Shown here: positions 24,451 to 32,910 of the stretch, piece by piece
How the letters are laid out: each line of letters begins with the position of its first letter
Position numbering within the stretch: position 1 is the first letter of the stretch
Assembly (NCBI GenBank): GCA_031292695.1
Contig: JARLGS010000236.1
Location: 1-42,521 of the forward strand
DNA: 42,521 nucleotides
Source: Mycobacterium sp.
Lineage (GTDB): Bacteria; Actinomycetota; Actinomycetes; Mycobacteriales; Mycobacteriaceae
Direction: 5' to 3'
The notes under the pieces: generated by a model
The model's input: the letters and a program-made list of their open reading frames with translations, nothing else
What the model was told of the DNA's origin: nothing
Databases searched by the model: none
Made by a program: the position numbers and the translations under genes

Positions 24451-25253
24451 CCGGCTGGCTCGAGGGTCGCCGGGCGCTTGTCGTCGGGGCCGGCTCCGGG
24501 ATTGGCAGGGCTGTTGTCGACGCCTTCCTGGGCGAAGGTGCCCGGGTAGCGGTCCTGGAGCGCGATCCCGACAAATGCGCGGCATTGTCAACGGCCCATC
24601 CCGAGGTGGTCACGACGGCCGGCGACGCAACCACCCGAATCCCGAACGATCTGGCCGTCGCAGCCGCGGTGGAGGCGTTCGGGGGACTCGATGTCTTGGT
24701 CAATTGTGTTGGGGTGTTCGACTTTTACCGCAGCATTGAGGATCTGGACGCCGACGTTCTCGACGGCGCTTTCGACGAGATCTTTCGTGTCAACGTCAAG
24801 AGTCACCTGCATTCGGTCAAGTCCGCTCTACCGGCGCTGCGTCAGTCCGAGCACGCCGTCATTCTGCTGACCGAATCCACGTCGGCCTACTACCCGGGCC
24901 GCGGCGGAGTGCTCTACGTCGCCTCCAAATTCGCTGTCCGCGGCCTGGTGACCGCGCTGGCGCATGATTTGGCCCCTGGTGTCCGGGTGAACGGGATCGC
25001 GCCCGGCGGCACGTTGGGCACCGACTTGCGGGGCGTGGCGAGCCTCGGATCAGCCGAGCGCAGCATGTCCGACACTCCCGAACGGGCCGGTGAACTGGCC
25101 GCACGTGTGCCACTGGAGATCGCACTGACCGGCGAGGATCACGCCTGGAGTTACGTCTTTCTCGCGTCGGATCGATCGCGCGGCATCACCGGCGGGGTCG
25201 TTCACTCCGATGGCGGGATGAGTGTTGCCGGGGCGCCGAAGAAGCGGCGATGA
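24447..25253 (+). CDS. Short-chain dehydrogenase, probable cis-dihydrodiol dehydrogenase
   Basis: A 268-residue classical SDR: NAD-binding GAGSGIG (14-20), VNCVG (~85-89) in place of NNAG, S144, Y157 and K161 of the catalytic set, and a C-terminal VVHSDGGMSV. It starts with GTG. Location after the dioxygenase subunits points to NAD-dependent rearomatisation of a cis-dihydrodiol to a catechol, the job of BphB/NahB-like SDRs. The family is certain; the substrate is inferred from context. Confidence 0.9.
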   Translation: MTGWLEGRRALVVGAGSGIGRAVVDAFLGEGARVAVLERDPDKCAALSTAHPEVVTTAGDATTRIPNDLAVAAAVEAFGGLDVLVNCVGVFDFYRSIEDLDADVLDGAFDEIFRVNVKSHLHSVKSALPALRQSEHAVILLTESTSAYYPGRGGVLYVASKFAVRGLVTALAHDLAPGVRVNGIAPGGTLGTDLRGVASLGSAERSMSDTPERAGELAARVPLEIALTGEDHAWSYVFLASDRSRGITGGVVHSDGGMSVAGAPKKRR

Positions 25254-25363
25254 CGCCCAACCACAGTGAAGATACAGGGGATGCCATGCCGAATCTGAAG
25301 CCATATGCCGGGACCCGCACGGGATACCTGTTGCAGGAGAGTGTCTCGGAGGGGCTGCGCTGA
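25250..25363 (+). CDS. 37-residue ORF coupled on both sides
   Basis: The ATG overlaps the SDR stop (ATGA) and its TGA overlaps the ATG of the reductase (TGATG), so ribosomes could pass straight through. The sequence begins MTPNHSEDTGDAMPNLKPYA and ends ESVSEGLR, with a second possible ATG at 25286 preceded by AGGGG. It has no motif. It may be a real microprotein, or the worn stump of a gene such as a ferredoxin lost from this position. Confidence 0.4.
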   Translation: MTPNHSEDTGDAMPNLKPYAGTRTGYLLQESVSEGLR

Positions 25364-26610
25364 TGTCCGGCAGGACCGTTGTCATTGTCGGGAGCTCGGT
25401 TGCCGGGGTGCGTACTGCACGGGCATTGAGAACCCAAGAGTTCGACGGTCGCATCGTGCTGATCGGCAAGGAAACCGAACTCCCATACGACAAGCCGCCG
25501 CTCTCCAAGCAGTTCCTGGCCGGCGCGTGGGATGAGGACAGGGTGAGACTGTTGACGGCGGACGACGCGGAGGCCGCCGGCATCGAGCTACGCCTCGGCA
25601 GTGCCGCGGAACGCCTCGATGTCGCTGATCGGAAAGTCGTCCTCGCCGACGGCACACGAGTGCCCTACGACATCCTTGTCGTGGCCACCGGCGCTGACGC
25701 GAGGCCGTCCCCGTGGCCGGTCGAATCCGGCTTACACGTTGTCCGCACTCTCGACGACAGCCGGGGACTGGCCCGCGACCTCACCTCGTCATCGGGTCCC
25801 GTGGTGGTGGTCGGTGGCGGATTCATCGGCGCAGAAGTGGCGGCAACCGCCCACGCGGCGGGCCGAGACGTCACGATCGTCGACCCTCTGCACGCGCCGA
25901 TCGGCCGGGTTCTGGGTGGGGAACTCGGAGCCATGTTCACCGATCTGCACCATCGCCACGGCGTACGGACCCGATTCGGCGAAGGTGTCGAGGCGGTCGA
26001 GGGCACCGCCGGGAAGCTGCGCGTGACATTGACCAACGGCGAGGTGCTACCGGCCAGCACCGTCGTCGTGGGTATCGGCGCCCGTCCCAACGACACCTGG
26101 CTGTCGTCGTCGGGACTGCTCATCGACGACGGTGTGGTGTGCGACGAGTATTGCCGTGCAGTCGATCACAGCGATATCTTCGCGGTGGGTGACGTCGCCC
26201 GTTGGCATCATCCGCGGCATCGTGAAGATGTCCGGGTGGAGCACTGGACCAACGCCTCGGAGCAGGCGGCTTGTGTAGCCCACAACGTCCTGCACCCCGA
26301 TGAACTGCACCCTTATGAACCGACGGAGTACGTCTGGAGCGACCAGTACGACTGGAAGATCCAGATCGCCGGGCGACCGGGCCGAGCCGAACTCCTGCAG
26401 CTGATCGGCAACCTGAGCGGTGAAAAGCCACGTGCTGCAGCAATTTACAGCGACGACAGCGGGCTGCTACGAGGCGCCGTGACCGTCAACTGGCCGAAGG
26501 CCATCTTGATATGTCGCAGACTGATCGGCGCTGAGTCCACCGCCGCGGCGGCTCTGCACGAGATTGAACAGTTGCCGCAGGCCGGTGCCACGGCGAGCGC
26601 CCGGCAGTAA
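25363..26610 (+). CDS. Ferredoxin reductase of the dioxygenase system (FAD, NADH)
   Basis: A 415-residue flavoprotein of the BphA4/RhlA4 class. It has FAD site VVIVGSSVAGVRTARALR (5-22), the PYDKPPLSK block, NAD site VVVVGGGFIGAEVAA (~145-160), GIGARPNDTWL, and the second FAD motif DIFAVGDVARWH. The C-terminal reductase domain contains YVWSDQYDWKIQIAG. It passes electrons from NADH to a ferredoxin for the Rieske oxygenase. No ferredoxin lies next to it; the nearest is at 37789. ATG overlaps the stop of the 37-residue frame. Confidence 0.92.
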   Translation: MSGRTVVIVGSSVAGVRTARALRTQEFDGRIVLIGKETELPYDKPPLSKQFLAGAWDEDRVRLLTADDAEAAGIELRLGSAAERLDVADRKVVLADGTRVPYDILVVATGADARPSPWPVESGLHVVRTLDDSRGLARDLTSSSGPVVVVGGGFIGAEVAATAHAAGRDVTIVDPLHAPIGRVLGGELGAMFTDLHHRHGVRTRFGEGVEAVEGTAGKLRVTLTNGEVLPASTVVVGIGARPNDTWLSSSGLLIDDGVVCDEYCRAVDHSDIFAVGDVARWHHPRHREDVRVEHWTNASEQAACVAHNVLHPDELHPYEPTEYVWSDQYDWKIQIAGRPGRAELLQLIGNLSGEKPRAAAIYSDDSGLLRGAVTVNWPKAILICRRLIGAESTAAAALHEIEQLPQAGATASARQ

Positions 26611-26651
26611 GCATCCAGGATCGCGTGAATCGTTGTCAGGAGGCCGCAGGG

Positions 26652-27437
26652 GTGACCGAACCAAACGATTTCGTCGCTGCACGCGAATACGGGCCCGTAC
26701 CGGGGTACCCAATCGAATCGGTCGACAACGCGTTGCGTGCGTTGATGTTGTTGGTTGAGCGGTCCGAGATCCGGCTCACGGAGGTTAGCAGTCATCTTTC
26801 AGTAGCCAGTTCGACGGCTCACCGCCTCCTCGCGATGTTGGCCTACCGCGGACTGGTTCGCCAGGATCCGGAGACGAAGGCGTATCGGTCCGGTCCCAGC
26901 CTCGACTTGTTGGCCTTCAGCGTGGTTGGTCGCCTCGACATCCGGGTCGGTGCGCGGCCTGTCCTGGAGAAATTGAATGCGGATCTGCGGGAAACGGTGC
27001 ACCTGGGCCGACTGGACCGCGCGCAGGTAGATTTTGTTGACTCCATCGAAAGTTCTCAGGCGTTGCGGGTTTCGGCTCGCCTGGGTGTGGCGATGCCGGC
27101 TCATTGCACGTCGACGGGCAAGGTGCTGCTGGCTGCGCTCACTGACGAGCAACTTGACGCGCTGTATCCCGATCCTGGTCTTTCCCAGCTGACACGGCGC
27201 TCCATCAAGTCCAAGAAAGCGTTGAAATCCGAGCTTGCCACCGTGCGTCGTCGTGGATTCGCCACCAGCGACGAGGAAGGTGAGGAAGGCGTCGTCTCGA
27301 TTGCGGTGCCCCTGCGGGGCGGCTCGTTCGCGCTCGCCGTGTCCGTACCGGTGAGCAGGATGGACAGCGACTTCCGCGACGTGGTTCTGGAGAATCTGCT
27401 CGCCGCCAAAGCTGAGATCGATGAATTACTACCGTGA
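26652..27437 (+). CDS. IclR-family transcriptional regulator
   Basis: A 261-residue regulator. The GTG at 26652 was chosen because CAGGAGG ends 8 bases before it; the open frame continues upstream to 26625 without a better signal. The N-terminal winged helix is VDNALRALMLLVERSEIRLTEVSSHL...STAHRLLAMLAYRGLV. The C-terminal effector domain shows IclR blocks ETVHLGRLD, PAHCTSTGKVLLA and FATSDEEGEEGVVSIAVPL. IclR proteins commonly control aromatic pathways such as protocatechuate and phenylpropionate. It lies between the dioxygenase operon and the decarboxylase-like gene, in the same direction, and may control both. A shared palindrome at 19215 and 38204 could be its target. Confidence 0.9.
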   Translation: MTEPNDFVAAREYGPVPGYPIESVDNALRALMLLVERSEIRLTEVSSHLSVASSTAHRLLAMLAYRGLVRQDPETKAYRSGPSLDLLAFSVVGRLDIRVGARPVLEKLNADLRETVHLGRLDRAQVDFVDSIESSQALRVSARLGVAMPAHCTSTGKVLLAALTDEQLDALYPDPGLSQLTRRSIKSKKALKSELATVRRRGFATSDEEGEEGVVSIAVPLRGGSFALAVSVPVSRMDSDFRDVVLENLLAAKAEIDELLP

Positions 27438-27459
27438 TTGATCCCCGAACGGAGTGAAC

Positions 27460-28452
27460 ATGTCGCAACGGCTCGAGTTGACCTACGGTGGGGAGTTGTA
27501 CGATCGCACCTGGCGCCTGTACACCGGGGAGGTACAGCCCGAAGGTGTGCGCCTACGGTACTTGCACACATCTATCGAAGACTTGTTCTGGCGTCAGGGC
27601 AAGTATGCCGAATTCGACGTCGCTGAATATTCGACGGGTGCATATCTGGCTGCCCTGAAGAACCCCGACAGGGCTTTTGTCGCCCTTCCGATCTTTCCGT
27701 CCCGGGCCTTCCGGCACGCTGCGGTCTATGTCAACGCCGACGCGGGCGTGTCACAACCTGCGGATCTGGCGAACACGACGGTCGGCACCCCGGAGTGGAG
27801 CATGACCGCTTCACTGTGGATGCGCGGCATCCTCGGGGAACACTACGGCGTTGACTTGACGTCGATTGATTGGCGGACAGGAGGTTTGGAGGAGGCCGGG
27901 CGACAGGAGAAGGTGCCCGTCATCCCTCCGCAGGACTTCCGGGTGCGCCATATCGGCGATGACGACACGTTGAGCAACCAACTGTTAAGAGGTGACCTCG
28001 ACGGGTTGATCACGGCCCGAGCTCCTCAGGCTTTCTTGCAGGGTGACTCGCGTATCAAACGGCTATGGCCGGATTTCCGCAGCGCGGAACGCGCGTATTT
28101 CGAAGCGACGGCGATCATCCCGATCATGCACGTTGTCGTGGTCAGGCGTGCGCTCCTCGCCGCTCACCCCTGGCTCGCCAACAATCTGGTCGATGCGTTC
28201 GAGGCGGCCCGCAGGCCCGTCCAGCGCGATCTGCTCGATACCGCGGTGTGCACGAGCAGCCTGATATGGGAGTCCGCCTACGCAGAAGAGGAAGCCGCTG
28301 TGCTCGGCGATCCCTTCCGATATGGAGTGGCCGATAATGCGGTCACCCTTCAAGCGCTGTTGAACTATGCCCATCAGCAAGGATTCACTGACCACCTGCT
28401 CGGCTACGAGGAGGTCTTCGCCCCGTCGACGCTGAGCCCAGCGCGGATATGA
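27460..28452 (+). CDS. 4,5-dihydroxyphthalate decarboxylase-like protein (Pht5 family)
   Basis: A 330-residue protein from ATG 27460 with GGAG just upstream. The sequence has the fold of periplasmic binding proteins but no signal peptide: LTYGGELYDRTWRLYTGEV, FDVAEYSTGAYLAAL, FVALPIFPSRAFRHAAVYVN, VGTPEWSMTASLWMRGIL. These segments are typical of the Pht5 group, which decarboxylates 4,5-dihydroxyphthalate to protocatechuate. Many members are annotated by similarity only, so the real substrate may be another carboxylated catechol. It closes the rightward run after the IclR gene and converges with the amidohydrolase. Confidence 0.82.
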   Translation: MSQRLELTYGGELYDRTWRLYTGEVQPEGVRLRYLHTSIEDLFWRQGKYAEFDVAEYSTGAYLAALKNPDRAFVALPIFPSRAFRHAAVYVNADAGVSQPADLANTTVGTPEWSMTASLWMRGILGEHYGVDLTSIDWRTGGLEEAGRQEKVPVIPPQDFRVRHIGDDDTLSNQLLRGDLDGLITARAPQAFLQGDSRIKRLWPDFRSAERAYFEATAIIPIMHVVVVRRALLAAHPWLANNLVDAFEAARRPVQRDLLDTAVCTSSLIWESAYAEEEAAVLGDPFRYGVADNAVTLQALLNYAHQQGFTDHLLGYEEVFAPSTLSPARI

Positions 28453-28457
28453 GGGAA

Positions 28458-29477
28458 TCAGGCCAAGTTCAACCTCAACATTGTGACGGCTGTCCCTGAA
28501 GTAACCGACTCAGTCACTGACTCCGGCAGATCAGCTGCGAAGAGCGCCGCACCCGCCGGTCGTTCGGCGATGACAAACGGGTAGTCGGTGCCGACGGCAA
28601 CACGGTCAGCACCGACGCGGGCAATCAGTGCGGTCATGGCGGCGGGATCGAACACAAGCGAGTCGTAATAGAAACGATCGGCATACGAGGATGGCCGGCC
28701 GCTGGTACCGGCAGCGTCCGGAACACACTCCCAGATGCGGTCGATCCGCGGCAGCAGTGCCAGGAACGCGCCGCCGCCGTGCGCGAGGAGGATCTTGAGG
28801 TGTGGATGACGGTCGAGGACGCCGCCCATCACCAACGACGCCGCCGCCGCCGCGGTTTCAGCTCCCATACCGATCGAATGCGCCAGCCCGTGTTTCTTGA
28901 GCCGATCGGCGCCAAGCACGTTCCATGGGTGCACGAAGATGAGCGCACCCGTTTCCGCGCAGGCGGCGAAAAACGGGTCGAGTTCGGGGTCATCGAGATT
29001 GCGCCCGCCGACATTCGACCCGACCTCCACACCGGACAACTTGAGATTTCCGACGATGTCGACCACCATCTGGGCTGCCCGCGCAGGATCCTGCAACGGG
29101 ACGGTGCCAAGTCCGGCGAATCGAGACGGGTGATCACGGGCCACACCGGCGATCCACTCGTTCTGCACTCGCGAGAGGTCCGCCACGCCATCGGCGTTCA
29201 ACCCGTAGGAGACGGTGATGGGAATGGGCGAGATCACCTGCATAGAAACACCATCGGCGTCCATGTCCTCCAGGCGCCGGGCCGGGTCCCAACAGTGATC
29301 CGTGATCGACCGGAAATGCCGGCCACCGAGGAGGATGTCCGCCGTGCATGGGCCGGTCTCGACCAGTTCTGGCCATGAACCGCCGAATCGTCTTCCGAAG
29401 CTCGGCAAGTCGCGCGGCAGGCCGTGGGTGTGCACATCGACTAAGCGCGGTGCCCGGCTCGGTCCGGCAATCATCAT
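28458..29477 (-). CDS. Amidohydrolase-superfamily (ACMSD-type) decarboxylase or hydrolase
   Basis: A 339-residue TIM-barrel metalloenzyme. Metal-site motifs are DVHTHG (14-19), VHPWNVLG, LLAHGGGAF and the late catalytic Asp in AVGTDYPFVIA. A 'MDADGVSMQVISPIPITVSYG' segment and a conserved Arg in SRFAGLGTVPLQDP fit the ACMSD/gamma-resorcylate decarboxylase family. Such enzymes remove CO2 from aromatic or ring-opened acids. It overlaps the end of the MarR gene by 4 bp (ATGA), so it is translated from the same message and is probably the main target of that regulator. Confidence 0.87.
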   Translation of the reverse strand: MMIAGPSRAPRLVDVHTHGLPRDLPSFGRRFGGSWPELVETGPCTADILLGGRHFRSITDHCWDPARRLEDMDADGVSMQVISPIPITVSYGLNADGVADLSRVQNEWIAGVARDHPSRFAGLGTVPLQDPARAAQMVVDIVGNLKLSGVEVGSNVGGRNLDDPELDPFFAACAETGALIFVHPWNVLGADRLKKHGLAHSIGMGAETAAAAASLVMGGVLDRHPHLKILLAHGGGAFLALLPRIDRIWECVPDAAGTSGRPSSYADRFYYDSLVFDPAAMTALIARVGADRVAVGTDYPFVIAERPAGAALFAADLPESVTESVTSGTAVTMLRLNLA

Positions 29478-30058
29478 GACGGAACCCGCTCCTTACCTCG
29501 GTTGGGCTGACTGTGACGGCCCGAAAGAAGCTGATTTGCAGCGGGTGACGGGGCGTTGTTCTCGATCGACTCGAGGAAGCGCTCGAGGAGGGACTGCAGT
29601 TGACGCTGTTGCCTCGGGGTCAGGTCTTCCATCAGCCGATGTAGATATGTCCAGTGTCCCGGCAGGAACTTGCGCAAGAAGGCGCGGCCCTGGGTGCTGA
29701 TCCGAATCAGGAACGATCGACGGTCATCCGGATTCGAGATCCGTTCGACATAGTCACGCGTGGCCAGAGCATCGACCACCCCGGTCAGGTTGGCCGGCCG
29801 CACGGATACCGCCTGTCCGAGCGCGCCCATTGTCAAAGGCTCGGTCGAGCGGTCCAAGACGGTCAGGATGTTCAACTGGCTGGTATTGAGCCCGTGCGGC
29901 AGAAGCTCTGCGGCGTGAGCGCGTTCAAAGGCCGTTGCGGCACGAAACATGGTCAGCGTCAAAGCCAATACCGCGGTGTCAAAATCAGGGCCCTCGCGAT
30001 CGGCCGCCTGCGCGATCTGCTCGGTGATAGAAGGCGGCGTGCGAGGAGCTCGCGGCAT
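29474..30058 (-). CDS. MarR-family transcriptional regulator
   Basis: A 194-residue winged-helix regulator. The start at 30058 is supported by GGAGG in good position; the frame is open upstream to 30160, but that part lacks a signal. The core is LLPHGLNTSQLNILTVLDRSTEPLTMGALGQAVSVRPANLTGVVDALATRDYVERI with the wing SNPDDRRSFLIRISTQGRAFL, a standard MarR pattern. MarR proteins usually repress a nearby degradative gene and release on binding a phenolic ligand. It is first in a two-gene leftward operon with the ACMSD-type enzyme, with a perfect 11-bp palindrome just upstream. Confidence 0.92.
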   Translation of the reverse strand: MPRAPRTPPSITEQIAQAADREGPDFDTAVLALTLTMFRAATAFERAHAAELLPHGLNTSQLNILTVLDRSTEPLTMGALGQAVSVRPANLTGVVDALATRDYVERISNPDDRRSFLIRISTQGRAFLRKFLPGHWTYLHRLMEDLTPRQQRQLQSLLERFLESIENNAPSPAANQLLSGRHSQPNRGKERVPS

Positions 30059-30095
30059 CGGCTGGCCTCCAAGTCGGATCGGGTATTTCTCCTGT

Positions 30096-30106
30096 GTACA
30101 GTACAG
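30096..30106. promoter_or_regulatory. TGTAC-A-GTACA palindrome in the marR promoter
   Basis: A perfect inverted repeat of two 5-bp arms, 38-48 bp before the marR start. On the leftward strand TATGTT at 30114-30109 could be its -10 box, so the palindrome would lie at the transcription start. This suits MarR autorepression. Confidence 0.6.
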
Positions 30107-30181
30107 AACATAAAGCAGTCGGGTTGAGTGCCGATTGGCGCCATAGGAACTGTGCCACAACGCCTTCCGACGCCGGTGGCG

Positions 30182-31675
30182 TCAATGCAGCGGGATGTTG
30201 ACCGTCTTCGACTGCAGGTAGCTCTCCAACTCCTCAACACCTTCCTCGGTGCCGACTCCGCTGTTCTTGTGCCCGCCGAACGGCGCTCCCAGGAAATGGC
30301 TGCCTGACCCGTTGATCCAGACGTAGCCGGTATCCAGCCGATCGGCCACCGATATCGCGGTGGTGATGTCGTTGCTCCACACCGCCCCGGTCAGCCCGAA
30401 CGGGAGTTCGTTGGCCTGCTCGACGACGGTGTTCAGGTCGGTCCAACGGAAAACCGACAGCACCGGCCCGAAGATCTCCTCACGTGTGATCCTCATTGAC
30501 ATGTCGACGTCGGCGAATATCGTCGGTTCGATATAGAAACCTTTCGCGAAGTCGTCACCCTTAGGCCTGCCGCCGCCCGTCACCAGTCGCGCGCCCTCGG
30601 TGTGGGCTGATTCGATGTAACCCATCACCTTGTCGTACTGGGCTTGTGAGACCAGGCATCCCATCTCGGTGTCGGGGTCGAGCGGATGGCCGATGCGGAT
30701 AGACTTCAGGCGATCGGTCAGACCGGCGACGACCTGGTCATGCAGCGAGTCGTGGACGAAGAGCCGTGTGGTCGATCCGCACGACTGCCCTTGGCTCCAA
30801 TGGCAGTTCATCCCGAATGCGGCGCCCTCGACGACGGCGTCGGGTTCGGCGTCCGGGCACACGATCATCGCGTTCTTGCCGCCGAGTTCCAGCGTGACAT
30901 GCTTGATTCCCGCCGACGCGGCCGACGCCATGACCTTCTGGCCGGTCTCGACGCTGCCGATGAGAGCGATCCTTTTGACGGCGGGGTGTCGTACCAGCGC
31001 ATCGCCTGTCACTGCGCCCGGCCCAGACAAGATGTTGACCACCCCGGGGGGAAACGACTCGAGGACGATCTCGGCCATCAACAGCGACGACAGCGGTGCC
31101 TGGTCGGGTACTTTGAGAACGAGTGTGTTGCCGGTGACCAGCGGTGCGCCCACTTTCGCGGCCGCGAACAGTATCGGATGGTTGTAGGGAATGATCCGTC
31201 CCACGACGCCGTAGGGTTCCTTGCGGGTCAGCAGCCAGCTTCGGGTCATCGAAGGCAGCGTCGCACCGGCGAGGCTGAACGCGACCCCGGCGTGATAGTC
31301 GAGCCAGCGTGCCGCCATCATGACGTCGCCCACCATGGCGGTCACCGGATTGCCGGTGTCGATGGCGTCGAGCAATCCGAAGTCTTCGGCGCGCGAGCGC
31401 AGACGCGCGGCGAAAGCCCGAATCATCTCCGCCCGCTCGAGAAGCGTGGTGTCACGCCAGCGTGGGAATGCGCGGGCCGCAGCCGATACCGCATCCTCGA
31501 CGTCGGCGCTCCCGGCAGCGGGGACCCTGGCAATGGTCGTCCCGTCGTGCGGAGTGGTGATTTCCATCGTCGCACCGTCGTTGGCCACTGCCGCGGTGCC
31601 GCCGATGAGCATGCGCCAGTCGCGGTCCAGCAGTGCCGAAACTGCCTTGGTGTTATCAGCCAGTGAAGATCGCAT
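30182..31675 (-). CDS. NAD(P)-dependent aldehyde dehydrogenase
   Basis: A 497-residue ALDH with the complete active site: RIIPYNHPILF cofactor segment, catalytic base E263 in VTLELGGKNA, nucleophile C299 in QGQSCGSTTRL, the EEIFGPVLSVF motif and GAPFGGHKNSG near the end. It is expected to oxidise an aromatic or aliphatic aldehyde to the acid, for example 2-carboxybenzaldehyde to phthalate if the PhdJ-like aldolase makes it. That link is inferred. It is leftward and separate from the marR operon by 23 bp of non-overlap before the marR leader. It diverges from the extradiol dioxygenase. Confidence 0.92.
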   Translation of the reverse strand: MRSSLADNTKAVSALLDRDWRMLIGGTAAVANDGATMEITTPHDGTTIARVPAAGSADVEDAVSAAARAFPRWRDTTLLERAEMIRAFAARLRSRAEDFGLLDAIDTGNPVTAMVGDVMMAARWLDYHAGVAFSLAGATLPSMTRSWLLTRKEPYGVVGRIIPYNHPILFAAAKVGAPLVTGNTLVLKVPDQAPLSSLLMAEIVLESFPPGVVNILSGPGAVTGDALVRHPAVKRIALIGSVETGQKVMASAASAGIKHVTLELGGKNAMIVCPDAEPDAVVEGAAFGMNCHWSQGQSCGSTTRLFVHDSLHDQVVAGLTDRLKSIRIGHPLDPDTEMGCLVSQAQYDKVMGYIESAHTEGARLVTGGGRPKGDDFAKGFYIEPTIFADVDMSMRITREEIFGPVLSVFRWTDLNTVVEQANELPFGLTGAVWSNDITTAISVADRLDTGYVWINGSGSHFLGAPFGGHKNSGVGTEEGVEELESYLQSKTVNIPLH

Positions 31676-31757
31676 GGGTCTCCGGCCACCTCCTGGGGTG
31701 CTTGCCGCTCTATCGCGACACGACTCTACTGCGAGCCGGCGCGGCAGAACTTGAGTT

Positions 31758-31770
31758 ATGAAATTTTCAT
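31758..31770. promoter_or_regulatory. ATGAAA-T-TTTCAT palindrome, candidate operator
   Basis: A perfect 6-bp inverted repeat with a 1-base centre, 83 bp before the leftward aldehyde dehydrogenase start, in an AT-rich part of the divergent intergenic region. The placement fits an operator for that gene or for both directions. Confidence 0.45.
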
Positions 31771-31853
31771 TATATGAAGCAAGCTGCTGGCGACGGCGTT
31801 ATAGCATTGTCCCACCACGGATCTCAGTCGGCAGACTGATTATCCATAAGCTC

Positions 31854-31881
31854 TTGACGCTTTGGCCGTTGTTACTATAGT
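31854..31881 (+). promoter_or_regulatory. Vegetative-type promoter of the meta-cleavage operon
   Basis: TTGACG (31854-31859) and TATAGT (31876-31881) are 16 bases apart, about 90 bp before the extradiol dioxygenase ATG. These are among the best promoter hexamers in the window. The AT-rich stretch after the -10 box (31890-31912) may hold regulator sites. Confidence 0.6.
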
Positions 31882-31971
31882 CCAGATTGATGAATATTTA
31901 TAGAGTAAACTAAGTCACGGTTAGTGCTGACTACCCCGTCAGGGCGGCATCGAGAAAGTGGGGCCTCGGAG

Positions 31972-32910
31972 ATGATCGAACTGCAGGACATCGCCTATGT
32001 CCGGTCCGGGGTCACCGACTTGGAACGCGCCGAGCGATTCGCCGTCGACATCGTGGGTCTGGACCTTGTCGCGCGGGCACCCGGGATGACCTATCTGCGA
32101 GCCGATCATCGCCATCACTGCCTGGCGCTGGTCGAGAGCTCACAGGCTGGAGTGCATGCCTCGGCCTTCACGGTGAAGGACGACGCGGCACTCGAAGCCG
32201 CTGAAGCCGAACTGACGAGTTACGGATGCACGGTGCTGCGGGGATCGGCGGACGAGGCACGGCAACGACACGTGCGAGCGTTCATCGCCTTCGACGATCC
32301 GTTCGGCAACCACATGGAACTGGTGACCGACCAGAGCACCCTGGCGCGGCCGCTTCAGTTCGGGCGTCCAGCCGCCGGGATCTGCGAGTTCGGGCACCTC
32401 TGTCTGGACGCTCCCGACGTGCGGGCCGCATACGCATTCTGGTCGACGGTCTTCAATGCCAAGGTGTCCGACTGGATCGGCGATGCGGCCTGTTTGATGC
32501 GCATCGACCCGGTCCACCACAAGCTGGCGGTGTTCCAGAACGATGCCGGTCCCGGCCTCTGCCACATCAACTTCCAGGTGCACACCCTCGACGACGTGAT
32601 GCGCAACTGGCGGTTCCTGCAGCGAAACGACGTGCACATCCTGCACGGTCCCGGCAGGCATCCGACCTCGACGGCGATCTTCGTCTACTTCGTCGGACCC
32701 GACAACCTGACCTACGAGTACTCCTTCGGTGTCCGGCGGATCGAAGACGACGTTGCGTGGCGGCCGCGCACGTTCAACCTCGCCGAGGACGGATCGATCG
32801 ACATGTGGCTGGGCCCGACCCAGCGCACCGTGTCACAACCGCAGCTGCACCGCGATAGTCAGAACGGTTCGGTGGGCGTCGTGCCGAGTCAGTCGGGACA
32901 TGGCCGGTGA
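31972..32910 (+). CDS. Type I extradiol ring-cleavage dioxygenase (BphC-like)
   Basis: A 312-residue two-domain VOC dioxygenase from the ATG at 31972; an upstream GTG at 31924 would add 16 residues without a better ribosome-binding site. The C-terminal half carries the Fe(II) triad H142 (FGHLCLDAPD), H198 (LCHINFQVH) and E249 (LTYEYSFG), matching the H146/H210/E260 arrangement of BphC. The N-terminal half lacks these ligands, as usual. It would open a catechol next to the hydroxyls to give a 2-hydroxymuconic semialdehyde-type product. It is the first gene of a four-gene operon with the hydratase/decarboxylase, tautomerase and aldehyde dehydrogenase; the next gene overlaps by 4 bp. Confidence 0.93.
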   Translation: MIELQDIAYVRSGVTDLERAERFAVDIVGLDLVARAPGMTYLRADHRHHCLALVESSQAGVHASAFTVKDDAALEAAEAELTSYGCTVLRGSADEARQRHVRAFIAFDDPFGNHMELVTDQSTLARPLQFGRPAAGICEFGHLCLDAPDVRAAYAFWSTVFNAKVSDWIGDAACLMRIDPVHHKLAVFQNDAGPGLCHINFQVHTLDDVMRNWRFLQRNDVHILHGPGRHPTSTAIFVYFVGPDNLTYEYSFGVRRIEDDVAWRPRTFNLAEDGSIDMWLGPTQRTVSQPQLHRDSQNGSVGVVPSQSGHGR

